Shown here: positions 10,344 through 22,046 of the stretch, one piece after another
How the letters are laid out: each line of letters opens with the position of its first letter
Position numbering within the stretch: position 1 is the first letter of the stretch
Source: Volutella citrinella
Taxonomy: Eukaryota > Ascomycota > Sordariomycetes > Hypocreales > Nectriaceae
Assembly (NCBI GenBank): GCA_034401135.1
Contig: JAWZSP010000001.1
Coordinates: 4,898,001 to 4,962,000 of the forward strand
DNA: 64,000 bases
Direction: 5' to 3'
Program-made: the position numbers and the translations under genes
Notes under the pieces: model-generated
What the model was told of the DNA's origin: nothing
Seen by the model: the letters and a program-made list of their open reading frames with translations, nothing else
Databases searched by the model: none

Positions 10344-12810
10344 TTAGTACGGCCGGCCAAACGCAGCGCCTCGGCCAGGTTGACCTGCGGGGGGCATACC
10401 GCGGCCTTCAAAGGGGCCAGCGCCAAATTCAGGGCCAGGGGGTCCGTTGAAGCCGCCGAGGCCGGGAGGGAGGAAGCCGTGAGGTGGACCGCCAGGACCG
10501 CCAGGGCTGCCGGGGCCTCCGGGTCCGCCGAAAAAGCCGGGAGGGGGAGGAGGAGGCATGTTGCGAGGAGGCATGCCGGCCAACGCCTCGGGAGGGGGCG
10601 GCATCGCGCCAGGTGGGAAGTTCGGAGGGAACATGTGAGGCATGGGCATGTTGCGGTTAGGGCCGCCGGGACCGCCAGGGCCTCCGGGACCGCCAACCAG
10701 GCCGGGAGGCGGGATCATGGGGCCGCCACGAGCCTGTGGGGGAGGCATTGCGCCAGCGGGCATCCAGCTCGGAGGCATCTGGTCCAGGCCCATCGGGGGC
10801 GGTGGTCGCTGCAGAATCTGTGTCGGTTGGTTGCCGCGGGCATCGGATTCGGGGCTGTGGAAGTGTTCCTCCATGGGGAAGCCAGGCGGTGGCTGGGGAC
10901 GCATCTGTCGAGGACCGCCACGGCTGTCTCGCGCAAAGTCGGGTTCTTGCTTCTGGGCTTGGGCCGCAGCCATGCGCATCATCATCATCTCGTTGCGCTG
11001 GGGGTCTGCCGGCGGCCCTCGCATGAGATTCATGAGGAATTCGGTGTTGCTGTTGTTTCGGACCACCTCGGGACGACCCGAGGGTTGACTAGGGGCTCGC
11101 TGACGCTGGCCGACAAGGTCCTGGAGCAGCTGCTCAGGGCGAGCAGACTGTTGCTGTGGTCGAGGAGCGAGAATCTCCTGGACGTGTTGGGGCGGGGGTC
11201 GACCCATGGGCGGTCCGTCTGGCCGTCGATCGCCAAACTGCTGATACGGCGGCTCGGGAGATGTAATGACGCTTCGGCTCCCTGGGTCCGAGGGAAGGCT
11301 CGAGGGTGGGGCCGCAAAGGGCGAGGCAGCCGGGGGCGTCGCCGTTAGAGTCTGCTTCTGAAGCTTGGCCAGCAATTGCTGGAAAGCCTGCCTCTCCTCC
11401 TCGGGCGGGGCACCAGGAGCGCCGGCCATCGGCAGGGGAATGCCATTCATCGGGGGAGCAGTCATGGGTGTGGGGGGCTCAGTCTTGCCCCTGACCTCCT
11501 CCTGCGGTTGGGAGAAAAAGGAGGTGAATCTCGACGACTTTCCGCTGGGTTTAGGCTTGCCGGCGATGTCCTTGGGCTCGCCTGCGCCAGGGGTCTCGAG
11601 ACCGCCCGTGTTGGATGCGAAAGCCATGAAGAACTTGTCTGGTCCGGCCTCGACAGCTGGGGCCGACTGGACTGGGGGCTTCTCAGCCTCGGTCGCGGTC
11701 TCGGCAGCTCCATTCTTGGCCTTCTTCATCTCTTCCATCCACTTCTGGAAGTCTTGTTGAGTGTGCGCCTCATTCTGCTCCTCAAGAGGCTCGTCCAGCC
11801 ACTCGGGCTCCCGCTCCACGCGCTGGTCTCGGTCACGGCCCCATCGTCTATCGTGGTTCCGGCCGCTATTGCGATCATCTGGGACTTCGGCCTCTCTATC
11901 GCGCTCTCTCCAGTTCTTGGCGCGATCGATCCGCTCGCGTTTATCAGGTGGGTGTTGTTGCCCGTCGGCGGCCTCATTCCTGGCCCAGGGCTCTGCCTTG
12001 GCCCTGTTGGCTCCGTTACGGGGTCGTCCGTCGGTCTCATCCGCCTCCCGGTCGCGGGCGAAGGTGTCAAAGTTCCGCGCAGGGCGGTCTCGAGCGGTAT
12101 CACGTTCTTCGCGTTCCCTGGGCGTGCGTCGTTCATCACGGAAGTTGCCGCCCATTCGTCCATGGAAGCGTTCGGCGCCGTCGTGACCAAAGCTTTTGCG
12201 GGGTTTGACGGTGCTCCAGCCCCCCTCAGCTTCTCCCTCGGCGCCCTCGCGACGACGGAATCCTGCTCCATTCCGCCCATCGCGGAATCGTTCAACGTCG
12301 GCGTCCCCATTACGACTTCGGAAGTTTCCAAAACGGGATGCTTCGGTGTCCTTGAGGGCCTTGTCGTTCTCAATAGACTTGTTGGTTCGGGCTGAGGCAA
12401 AGGCCATTCGAGTAGGTCCGAAAACGATGTCTTCATTGTCTACACATCAAGAAGAGTTAGCACGGAATCGGGATAATGGAACCAACGTCGTTGTATAATC
12501 TGTGGTGGCAGGTAACTGACTTCCGCTGTTTCTCGACATGTGGCCGCTCAATCCAGAGCGGCGATTGGTCTGGTCGAGCAAAGGGTTGTCATTTGAGCGA
12601 GGGCGGTCGGTGGCTGTCTTGTTTACGGAACGAGTCTGCTCTGGAGGGGGTCTAGAAACGAATCAGATTCGAGCTCATCAAGGCGAGGGAGGCGGGAGAG
12701 GGGACTGCTTACCCCATCCAATCATCTGTGGGTGGGAGGTTTGGCGGTTTTATGCATAATGGCGAGTCTCGCAAATATAGCAGAATTTCGGATGTGTATC
12801 GGAGAGCCAT
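10344..12810 (-). CDS. eIF4E-binding protein, 4E-T-like
   Basis: Predicted 774 aa translational regulator. Three exons: 12810-12713, 12651-12521 and 12439-10344. The first exon is short (32 codons plus two bases) and easily missed, but it encodes the key evidence: RYTSEILLYLRDSPL, with the canonical YxxxxLL eIF4E-binding motif at residues 5-11, followed by PPNLPPTDDW, as in eIF4E-transporter proteins. The body is disordered: an R/E/D-rich region (about residues 80-290), a segment with conserved-looking QDFQKWMEEMKKAK, and a C-terminal third dominated by P, G, M and Q (GGPGGPGG tracts). Such proteins repress cap-dependent translation and sit in P-bodies. The family assignment rests on the N-terminal motif; the rest is low complexity. 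Confidence 0.78.
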
Positions 12811-14887
12811 TGTTAAGGCGTGTGTGATGCAGCGCGCATCCGACGAGTCGCTGTTGCGCAAAGTGGGAGTGGGGGAGGTGTTTGGCACAACGTGGTCTTG
12901 GGCACAGATTCAAGAAATCAGGCGTACGGTGCGGCGCGAGGGTTGAAGAGCGGTTTTAGTCGTTGCTGGATGGATATGATGGTAAAGATGTGGGCAAGAT
13001 ACTGATGTCGATATGTGAAGGGAATTTTCCCAGGCGTCGAGTGGGAGCCGCAGAGAGAATTCCCTGCTCGGCTTGCGTTGGGGTTTCGGGCTGAAGTCGA
13101 GGGAGGCGAGGCAACTGCGAAGGCAAAGGCAGGGCGACGATGAGGAGACGATAGTGGAAGAGTGTGGAGCCAGGCTTTGGTTGGCCTTGTCGAGCCACCA
13201 CCAGCCCACGGCTCTGCGGCAGCGGGAGCAGGAGGACAGACGGCCTCGCTTGCCTTGACAGGGCGACAAGGAGGGCGGGACGAGGCAGGGACGGAAGCGA
13301 TGCTGTGTAACTGGCGAGGAGGGTTGCGGCAGTGGACGATGTATTCGCTGGCGGTCGCGGAAAGGCCTAACTGGGCCTGGATGACGATGCGCTGGCAAGC
13401 GGAGGAGCAGGAGGAGACGGTGTCAGGTGGCGGCGAGATGGGACCACGGCGACGTTGCGGGGAGAGGAGTGCGCGCGAGCGGCCTGGGCGGAGTAGGGCT
13501 GAATTTTTTTCTTTTTAAATCCTTTTTGGCGAATGTGTGCGTAGATTGACAAAGCGGGTGGTGAAGGGCGGCGAAGGCGTGGTGAGGTGAGGTGAGGCGA
13601 GGTTGTGAGGAGAAATGAGAAATGCGAAAAAGGGAGGATTGGATGGGGATGGGATTGTGGGTAGGGAGGAGTTGGGGGAGTTGCGAGAGGCCTGGGCTGG
13701 CTGTTCTGGGGGGGGGCAGAGCACGGGACAAGGTGCCTAACTGCGCCGTGAGCCTGTGACTATGTCTGCCGCCAAGGTAGGTAGGCCTGGCTGCCGCTGC
13801 AATAATCAATACGAACAGTTGTCAAGAGGGTCCGAACACGGCCTCCACAGGTTCACGGCGGGTTAGGATCACTCTCGATTGACTTAGGGTACAGTCCCAG
13901 ATCAAAGGTCGCCGGCCAGCAAGGTACCGGCATAGTTATGTGGCCGTCACCCTATTATCAAGGTGCCAGTAGCCACGATATTTGCACATCTGCCTAGACT
14001 TCATGAACTTGCAGGCACCTAGACCCCAGGCTGTCTTTTGAGTCAGTGACCAGTCAATTGGGGCTGCAGGTTGGGTGACAGCCTGCCTCGCCTCGCCTCA
14101 TGGACTGCCTTTAGCAATCAGCTGCAAGCAACGTGATGGTAGGCGCCTTCCAGCCTAATGTGCTCGACGAGTTACCTCAACATTGATCGTTGATGGAGCC
14201 CACTAGTAGTTCCGGGCGGCCAAACACCTTTGGAGGCCATGGAACATTAGCCTTGCTCCCTCACTGCGGTCCAGGCACTCTCACAAGGTGCTCGGCCCCA
14301 CCCGCTGGAAACGGTTACGGCACAAGTGCCAGGTGAGTTGAGGCCGAGTAACTGCCCTGCTCAAGGGACACCCCGAGGCCCCACCGTCAGAGGCTTCTGG
14401 CATCATCCCTCTCGATCCGCTGCAGCTGCCCTGGTCCACTGGCAGGGGAGGTCGAGCTCTCCAGCTGTTTGCTGCGAATCCGCCTGCACTCCACAGACTC
14501 CATCAACGCCTGAGTGCCCAGGGTACGTGTACAAACTGTATAGGAACAGAGTGCATCGTTCGCACGCGGCTAATTGTTTGAATCCGCCACGCCAGTGCAT
14601 GTACGTTAATTTCTTCACTGCGGGCGTTGAGCCTGCGCAAGGCGTGAGCAAGGCGGGGTCCTGACGGGTGCTGGTGACAAGCTCAGAGCTCTACATTGTC
14701 GGCGTGAATGCATACACACATGGCAACACTCGCTCAATTTGGAAAATGAGGTTCAATTAATCCATCAACTTCAAATTAACATGATCGTCAGAGTGGTCTC
14801 ATTCTTTCCTTCCATTTTACTTCATTTCCGGGCATAGCAATTTATACCTAAAGAGGGTACAGCGAAACCCCACTACTCTGCTAGCAC
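12811..14887. other. Intergenic region upstream of the 4E-T-like gene
   Basis: About 2.1 kb. From 12.8 to 13.8 kb it is purine-rich on the plus strand (pyrimidine-rich on the gene strand), with GGTGA repeats at 13580-13605, as in a long fungal 5' leader or promoter. The rest shows nothing I can name. Confidence 0.5.
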
Positions 14888-16203
14888 CTACTTCTTGCTC
14901 GCGGCGACGGCGGGCACCTCCTCGTCAAGCGGTAGAATGTGCGGCAGGGGACCCTCGGGGGCGATGCTGAAGGGGTTGATCTGGGTGTGGCTCTTGAGGT
15001 AGTGCAGCTTGATGTGCTCAAAGTTGGTCGTGTCCTTGAACGCGGGCAGGTTCCAGTACAGGTTGCGCATCCAGCGGTGGATCGCGGGGTAGCCGGAGCG
15101 GATGTCCCGGATGTTGCACTTGAAGTGCTGGACGTAGACGGGGTCGAAGCGGACAATGGTGACATATCTGTCTCTATTAGCATGCAGGCGATGGTGGCAG
15201 GTTGGTGCGGACTCACAGTCGAACGTCCACCTCCGTCAGCTTGGAGCCGAACCAGTAGGGGCCCTCGGTCTGCGCGGCGAGGTGCTTCTCAGCGCGGTCG
15301 AGGCCCTCAAACAGGCGCACAACGTTGCGCGAGTAGGCGTCCTGCGTCGTCGCGAACCCGGACTTGTACACGCCGTTGTTGATCTGGTCGTACACCCACT
15401 CGTGCGTCTCCTCAATCTGCTTCTGCATGTCCTCCGGGTACAGCTGGATGGCGCGGTACTCCTCGGCCAGCTGCTCGTCAAACTCGGACCCGAACATGCG
15501 CAGGATCTCGCTGCTCTCGTTGCTCACGATGCGCTTCGTCTTCTTGTCGTACAGCACCGGCACCGTGTACCGCCCGCTGTAGTCCGCCTCCGACTCAAAG
15601 TAGACGTGGCGCAGGTGCGTAAAGGCCTCGTGGCCCTCGAGGGGGTCCGGAATCACGTTCTCGCCGCCCAGCTCCTCGCCCGCCTTGACGAACCGCCATC
15701 CGCCCTCGGCCAGGTGCCAGTGCACCACGCTGAACGACACAAACTCCTCGAGGCCCTTGAGCTTGCGCGCAATCAGCGTGCGGTGCGCCCACGGGCAGGC
15801 GTAGCTGACGAAGAGGTGGTAGCGGCCCTTCTCGGGCGGGTACTGCGCGCCGGGCTTGCTGGAGATCCAGTCGCGGAACGAGCTGACCTGGCGCTTGAAC
15901 TCGCCGGTCGAGTCGCCGGGCTTGACCCAGTCGGTGAGCTTGGCAGTGCTGGACTATCGAGGCAATATAATATCAGCGACCGTGTCCCGCATAGCGGTTC
16001 GACCTTGGACTGACCATTCTGACTTGAGTATGAGTACGGATAGTACTTTGGCTTTGCTGAAGAGGTGATGCTGAGTGCGCGGACAGTTCTCTCCTCGCAG
16101 TCTGGGAAATAATATGAGATGCAATTGATCGTCGCTGGTAGTGCTGCTGCTGTCGACTGATGCCGCAAGTTCTCAAGGCTCGAATGCTGCCGAGTCTCTG
16201 CAT
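14888..16203 (-). CDS. Xi-class glutathione transferase / glutathionyl-hydroquinone reductase, possible mitochondrial form
   Basis: Omega/xi-like glutathione transferase of the ECM4 family, which reduces glutathionyl-quinones using a catalytic cysteine. Exons: 16203-16015, 15953-15217 and 15167-14888. From the internal ATG at 16017 the protein is 339 aa and begins MSSTAKLTDW; catalytic Cys54 lies in the family signature YACPWAHRTLIARK, followed by thioredoxin-fold and helical domains (YTVPVLYDKKTKRIVSNESS; YFESEADY). The frame stays open upstream to an ATG at 16203, adding 62 residues that are rich in Arg, Ser and Gln and nearly free of acidic residues, like a mitochondrial presequence. The cytosolic start would leave a first exon of only three bases, which favours the upstream start or use of both. 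Confidence 0.9.
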
Positions 16204-16923
16204 ACCACAAGATGATGGCCCAGACTACGTCTAGATGGCGATGCGGCGCAATACTTATATACAATTGATTGCTCCCCCACCCCACGTACACCAACACGTC
16301 GCTTGCGACCCGGCAGATCTTATCGTCACAAGCCCCCCTCGCTCACTAATGGACTTGCTCAGCAGGAACCCCTCTCCCGTACTCCACTAAGCATCTGCCC
16401 TCAGCTTTCTAAGCTTCTCTTTGGACGCCCCTGCCATTGACTCGCACCAATCTCGCCCGGGGCGCCCATTTCATAATCGTGGCGTAAGCCTGCCCATGTT
16501 GCCCCCGCTTTTCCCTCGCCGAGCTGCCCCGCATCAGTCATCAGCACCATACTCTTCATAATCCCCCATATCCCACTGCCAAGCCTACCGAGCATCAAGT
16601 CGTCGTAGCACGACGCGCTCCCAAGTTCTGCGTGGGATGCCCGGGTGACTTGATCGGACCTAGCCGCAAATCCCATCCGCGCTGTCACTCGGCCAGACCG
16701 TCGCCTGCAGCCAGCCCTGCTGTGCCACTGTGACGGTACGGTACTTCAGAAATCCTTGTCCTATGACGCAATGGCCGAGTGGGAACGCCACAAGCCGGGC
16801 AGTCATGATCATACTAGTACTCAGAGAGGGGTCGCATTCATCTATCTCTTCTAGCAGTGACTCGACTGTTAGTCGCATATTCGTTCTTCGCATCGCCGTA
16901 TCTATTTTCCCATCTGCTCTCGC
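16204..16923. other. Intergenic region between UBA1 3' end and the transferase promoter
   Basis: 720 bp holding the UBA1 3' end and the promoter of the glutathione transferase. No gene or repeat seen. Confidence 0.5.
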
Positions 16924-19900
16924 TTAAGCAACCTTGACCTTAATATACGGAACCTCCACGTCCTCCTCCGCCTCGTCCTCGGCCACAATCTCAAAGATAA
17001 CCTCCTTCTGGTGCGCAGGGATGGGCTTCTTCGAGATGGTCTCTACAAGCTTGCTGAGCTTGAGAGCATAGCGCTCCTTCAGCTTAGCAGGGGGGAAGAA
17101 GGCCGCATACAACAAGCTGACGCCGGAGCTAAGCATGCTGATGGTCAGACCCTTGGCCTTGAAGGTGTCTAGAAGCTCTTGCAGGGTGATATCGTCCACC
17201 TCGAATCGATCCCAAATCTTGTCTAGCGTCACCTTTCCGTCGGGTCCCTGGTATTCCACCTTGGGACTCGCAATAGGCTCACTGAATCCGAAGAACGGCA
17301 AGGCCAAGTTGATGAATCCATTCTTGTACTGCTCAATATCCGTCTTGCCATCGATGATCTTGTAGAGCTCAAGAACAACAAGGCCGGTGACTAGCGCGGT
17401 AGTCGTGGCAATGGCCGGGATGATCTTGCCGGCGATGAACTTGGTCTTGTGTCTGTCGGCGGCTTCGATCTTGTAGTTCTCGGCCCTCAGGTTGCTGCAC
17501 GCCGTGATGAAGTCGATGTGGTGGTTGGAGTCGTCGTCCTTCTCAAAATCAACAGGGTTCAGCTGGAAGCCAGACAGGCTGCTGGGCGATGGCAGGCTAG
17601 AAATAAGCTTGTCAAGCTCATCGCCGTCATCGGCTACCTCTGCGTTCGGGTCCTAAGACTTCGTTAGCATCACGGTTAAAGGAACTGCCCAGCAGAAAAA
17701 ACTCACAGGCTCCTTGTCGTCGGCCTGGATCTTGACGTTTGCGTCGGGCGAAAAGTCGGGCACGATGACATTCTCGAGCTCTCGAAGGTAGATAGCCTTG
17801 TCCGTGCCGGGAGACTTGATGTTGTAGTTGAAGGCGTGGAGATTGGCAGCCGCCACAACGAATCCAAAGTGCGTCGGGTTGTTGGCGTCAAACTTGAGCG
17901 GCTCGGGGGCTCGCTTGGGGCCCGACCAGAACGGTGTGCCAGTAGAGGTCTCGGCGTCCTTGGGGAAGTTGAACAGGAGCTGCTGGACCTTGTTGGTAAA
18001 CTCGGTCTCGAACTGCATCCGAGCCCAGGCAATACAATCCTCAAAGGTTCGGGGTCGCTCAGTCGTGAGGTAGTTGCGGATGGTTTCAAGGGTTTCCTTT
18101 TGGTTGCCGCCCTGCTTCAGAGAAGCCGCAATGAAGTTGGGCTGAGTCAAGTAAAGGTTGACCGTCTGCGGAGCCTTAACGAAAGACTTCTCGAACATGT
18201 ACTCCTTCGCCCAAGCAATAGTATGGTCGATCTTGTTCGGGAAGCTGCGGATGGTGCACATGGGGAACTCCTTCTCGGGGGGGTCCTGGGAGGAAGAATA
18301 GGACTCGGTGAGATGGGGGAGCACGACCTGCGTGTTGCCCTTGGTACCAAGAGTACCGCTTTCGAGCAGCGGCTTGCGGAAGAAGACACAGCGGCGATCG
18401 ACATATGTTCTCGCCTCAACGTTGTCGAGGGCGTTCGTCACACCGTCCAGGTTTTGCCAGAACGCTTCATTGAAAACGTTTTCGGTGTCGGAGCTGACTC
18501 GTTCCTTGAGGGTTTCGATGTGGCCTTCCAGGTCGGGGTTCATTCGCTGCACTGCCCGCGCAGCACAGTCACTCTTCATACCGCCGACATCGTGGGCCCG
18601 GAAGAGGAACTGTCGGTTCAGATTGCTTCGCTCGATAGAATCCATGTCAGTGACCCAGATCTTGCCCTCGGGGCCTGTTCCTAATCCAATCATGGCCCAG
18701 TTCTTGAGCATTTCACAACCAATAGCTCCTGCTCCAACCAAGAATTGCTTCAGGTTGGCGATCTTCTGCTGGTATTCGGTACCAAAGACAGCAATCTGTC
18801 CATCATATCGACTTCCAATGGGCTTGCACAACTCAGGGGATCGCTTCGTGGTGGTTGGCAAAGACTCGAGCGAGTCAAAATACATCCACTGGTTGATAGG
18901 CTGGAACTTGCCCGAAACAGCCTTCAAAACCTCCTGCGCAGTAATGCCTCCAAAGAAGGCAGCCATGGGGTTGAGGTCACCCATAGCCTGGTAGCTTAGT
19001 TCCTTCAACAGCTTCTCATCCAGCTCGAGTTCCAGACCCTCTTCTTCTGCAAACTTCTTGGCAGCACTTAGGACCACTGTGGCGTCCGCATCATCCATAG
19101 GGGAGGGAAGGCGGTTCGAGGCAACCTGGAAGGCGTGCAAAGCCTGAAATCCAAGATGCAGTTGCTGAGGGCGGTCGAACTTGGCAAAGTCGGAGACGAG
19201 AAACTCGGGCTCCTTCAAAGCGTCGGTGAAGGTTTTGAAGTTGATTATCTTGGGCATCTTGACCTGTTGGTACATACCCCCGCTCTTGTACTGTCCAAGG
19301 CCGGATACGTCACCAATGGAGAAGGTGTAAGGGCCCTTGACTTCGATCTTGCGAGGCTCACCACCGTTGAGGGCCTCCATACCCTCCACTTCAGTGAAAG
19401 TCACGTAGTCGCCGTCTTCCAGGCCATGGCGTGTCTCATCCAGTGCAGAAACCAGACCCTCCTCGTCAATCCCAGCGACAATGCCGTTGAGCGGAGCCTC
19501 GCCGGTGGGGTCGATGCAGGTGAACTTCTCGCCGAAATCGCAGAAGATGGAGCCAAACAGGCCGAAGGTGTCGGCAATGACGACGAAAATGTTCTTGGTG
19601 TGGCAGTAGTCGGCAATGGCCTTCTGGGACTTGATCGGGACATTTGTCAATACCACGACTTGGTACTTGTCGAATTGGGAGAGGTTCTCATCGAGGCTGC
19701 TTAAGGGTGAGTGACAGGAACGCCAGCTAGTGAAGGGTTTCACTTTACCTCGGTGACTGGTGGACCTTGACGGGAGTGTATGCGTTGAGCTCGGCCACAC
19801 GGGGAGCGGTGACCTCGTCTCTCGGCTTGCCAACGTCCTGGGGGGTCAGGAAGAACTGGGAAGAGAGGTCGGCGAGTTGGACTTCGGCGGGGTCGTAAAC

Positions 19901-20249
19901 TGTCAGACTCTTCACGCCTGCCAATGCGATGTTCTTGGCCACCTCGACGCCTAGGCCCTTGAGGCCAACAACGAGCACGTTGGAAGCGCCCATGCGCTTC
20001 ATGGCCTCATGGCCAAGAACGTAGAGCTGTCGGCTGTAGAGGGACTCGTCAATCTCAGTGTGGCCCACGACGGACTCGTCGACCTGCATGCGGGTCGCCA
20101 AGTCCACCTCGGGAAGCTTTGATTCCTTGAAGCGGGATGCTGTCAGTATATGTCGGTTTGCGACAGTGCTGGTTTCTGTCGGCCAATCGAGCGGGAGAAT
20201 GACAGACGCGGGGCGGTGACGGCAAGGCTTGGGGTAAACGTACAGTCAT
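16924..20249 (-). CDS. uba1: Ubiquitin-activating enzyme E1
   Basis: E1 enzyme that adenylates ubiquitin with ATP and passes it by thioester to E2 enzymes. Four exons: 20249-20244, 20125-19749, 19696-17707 and 17652-16924, giving 1033 aa (yeast Uba1 is 1024). The start exon holds only ATG ACT; no in-frame ATG lies further upstream. Landmarks: inactive adenylation half with [18 protein letters not shown] and [17 protein letters not shown]; active half with [20 protein letters not shown] (nucleotide loop) and [18 protein letters not shown]; catalytic Cys608 in [11 protein letters not shown]-terminal ubiquitin-fold domain ending YIKVKVA. The acceptor of intron 2 is a tandem AAG-CAG, so two proteins differing by one serine are possible. 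Essential in fungi. Confidence 0.97.
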
Positions 20250-21233
20250 GATGCGTTTTGGGGGTATAGGTGACTCTTCTTCGGACAACTTTCGCTTGCC
20301 CAGCGTTTCGGCCGCAGATAGGGACGGAATCTTGGATGGTTTGATTCGGTTGACGATAGGATCCAGCGCCAAAGCAGAGCTTCAACCCCGCCAAGAAGCT
20401 GAATCCGAGGAGGTGCGGGGTGTGGCAGGGTAGGTTCGGAGGGGGGAAGGCGGTTGCGAGAAGCCTGCGGACGGGTATGTGTCGCAGGAATGAAGGTCTT
20501 CGTGGAGTGTTTTATGAAGATGGAGAGTGCAGAATGGAGGGACTCGGAGAACGACGGATCCAGAAGAGAGGTGGCACCGTTTGGGATGAGGTAATGCGCA
20601 AGGCGGTGCATGAGGTAACTGCCCGGGGCTTGCTGGGGGTGATTACTCAGTGAGGGGCAGGCAGCAGGCAGGCATGCCACCTTGGACGGCGACGGCGGGC
20701 AAGGACAAATGAGAAAGGTCGTACCCACTTTTAGGTACCTCGCCTACTGCCAATTGGTAGGCACACTCCCGCCCATCAGTCAACAGGCCAGCCACCTCAA
20801 CTGGAAGGTGTATTCGTCGCCTGCGCCCATGAGGTAAAGAGGCAGGGCGGGAAGCAAACACTCAACACACCCATCATGCAGCAAGGGGGGTTTCATTTTC
20901 AACTTTGAGAGGTAGGTACGCAGCCAGTCCAGTTTACTACACCGCCACGCGTTGATGTAAGGCACATTAAAGCCTGGACAATTGGTAGTTTCAACTACTA
21001 CTAGTAGTGCTTCTCAAGCAAATGCCACAAGTCATAATTCGCGGGGTCATTGCTTCGGCTTGTTACTTATTATTGAGGGCCTGGTTCGGCGTCTTCCCAT
21101 CAAGGGTAGTAGGCTAAACTACAGTGCGTATCTGCAAAGGATACCAACGCCAACATTGACCAGTCATCCTCGACGTTTCCCTCCGAAGGGAATGCGTAGA
21201 CGACGGCAACAGACAGCCAACTTTTGCCCACAT
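20250..21233. other. Intergenic region upstream of UBA1
   Basis: About 1 kb containing the UBA1 promoter and the FKBP12 3' end. A purine-rich stretch (20400-20650, plus strand) lies next to the UBA1 start. No gene seen. Confidence 0.5.
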
Positions 21234-22046
21234 TTAGTTGATCTTCTTTAGCTCAACATCGCTGGAAAAGAGTCAGCATCTGCGTTTTTTTTTTTTTTTT
21301 TTGGATTGGCCAGATTAAATATTGCTTACAAGATGAGGTCAGAGTTGGGGGGGATGGCGCCGGGGAAGCCACTGGGTCGAGTTAGTCAAGGCCCTCGTTA
21401 AGTGAGCTCGTGGCGAATCAAGCTCTGGTGTTTGGCTTCGGGATCGGGGGAGAAGGAGCAGGAGGAGGAGGAGGAGGAGGAGGAGGAGGAGGAGGAGGAG
21501 GAGGAGGAGGAGGAGGAGGAGGAGGAGAAGGAGGCTTGGAGCCAAGATCGAGTGGGATGCGGGGAGGATCCTTACCCAGCACCATAACCGTAGTCACTGT
21601 TGGGGGTCTAGTTAGCGGGTTTGGTAGCCGGCGATGGAAAGGAATACATACGAAGTGATGTTCAGAGTGGCCTTCTCGCCGAGCTTCATCTGGACGACAC
21701 CCTCGTCCCAGCCTGGAGTTTATTGTCAATATGAGGGCGCCACTCGCGGCTAGCGTGACGTGTCTAAGGAGTGTACGCACCCTTAATGACACGGCCGACG
21801 CCGATGTTAACGACGAAGTCGCCACGGCCGACGGAAGTATCGAACGGGCTGAGAAAGATTTAGCTTGGATCCCGTCGACTACGGCGACTAGTATTCTGCG
21901 AGAATCCGCAGCAACACTTACGGCAGGGTCTTGCCCTCGGGGGCACTGGGGTTCTTAAGCCAGCCGGTGTATTCGATGGTGACCTTATCGCCAACGTTGG
22001 GGGAGGGACCGGCGCCCTCGGAGATGATGGTCTTGGTGACACCCAT
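21234..22046 (-). CDS. fpr1: FK506-binding protein 12 (peptidyl-prolyl cis-trans isomerase)
   Basis: Small FKBP-type prolyl isomerase of 114 aa, the receptor for FK506 and rapamycin. Six exons: 22046-21922, 21848-21781, 21712-21652, 21596-21576, 21371-21330 and 21261-21234. They join without frame conflict into MGVTKTIISEGAGPSPNVGD, VTIEYTGWLKN, FDTSVGRGDF, VIKGWDEGVVQMKLGEKATL, SDYGYGAGGFPGAIPPNSDL and FDVELKKIN. Drug- and proline-pocket residues typical of FKBP12 are present (Tyr in EYTGWL, Phe-Asp in FDTSVG, the VIKGWDEG strand, DYGYG). Intron 4 is unusually long (204 nt) and holds a long GGA/TCC microsatellite. Exon 4 is only 21 nt. It has no signal peptide or extra domain, so it is the cytosolic FKBP12 type. 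Confidence 0.95.
21285..21302. repeat. Poly-T tract (18 T)
   Basis: Homopolymer within intron 5 of the FKBP12 gene; poly-A on the gene strand. Confidence 0.9.
21461..21526. repeat. GGA trinucleotide microsatellite (TCC on the gene strand)
   Basis: About 22 uninterrupted GGA units, continuing imperfectly to about 21534. It lies inside intron 4 of the FKBP12 gene and reads as a polypyrimidine run in the transcript. Confidence 0.95.

Noticed and set aside
10275..12395. Long plus-strand open frames opposite the 4E-T-like gene
   Set aside because: They are mirror frames of a GC-rich, repetitive coding sequence; the minus strand carries the conserved motif and splice sites.
20252..20372. Longer N-terminus for UBA1 from an open frame upstream of the short first exon
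   Set aside because: The frame contains no ATG before the ATG-ACT at 20249 and is closed by a stop just upstream, so translation cannot start there conventionally.
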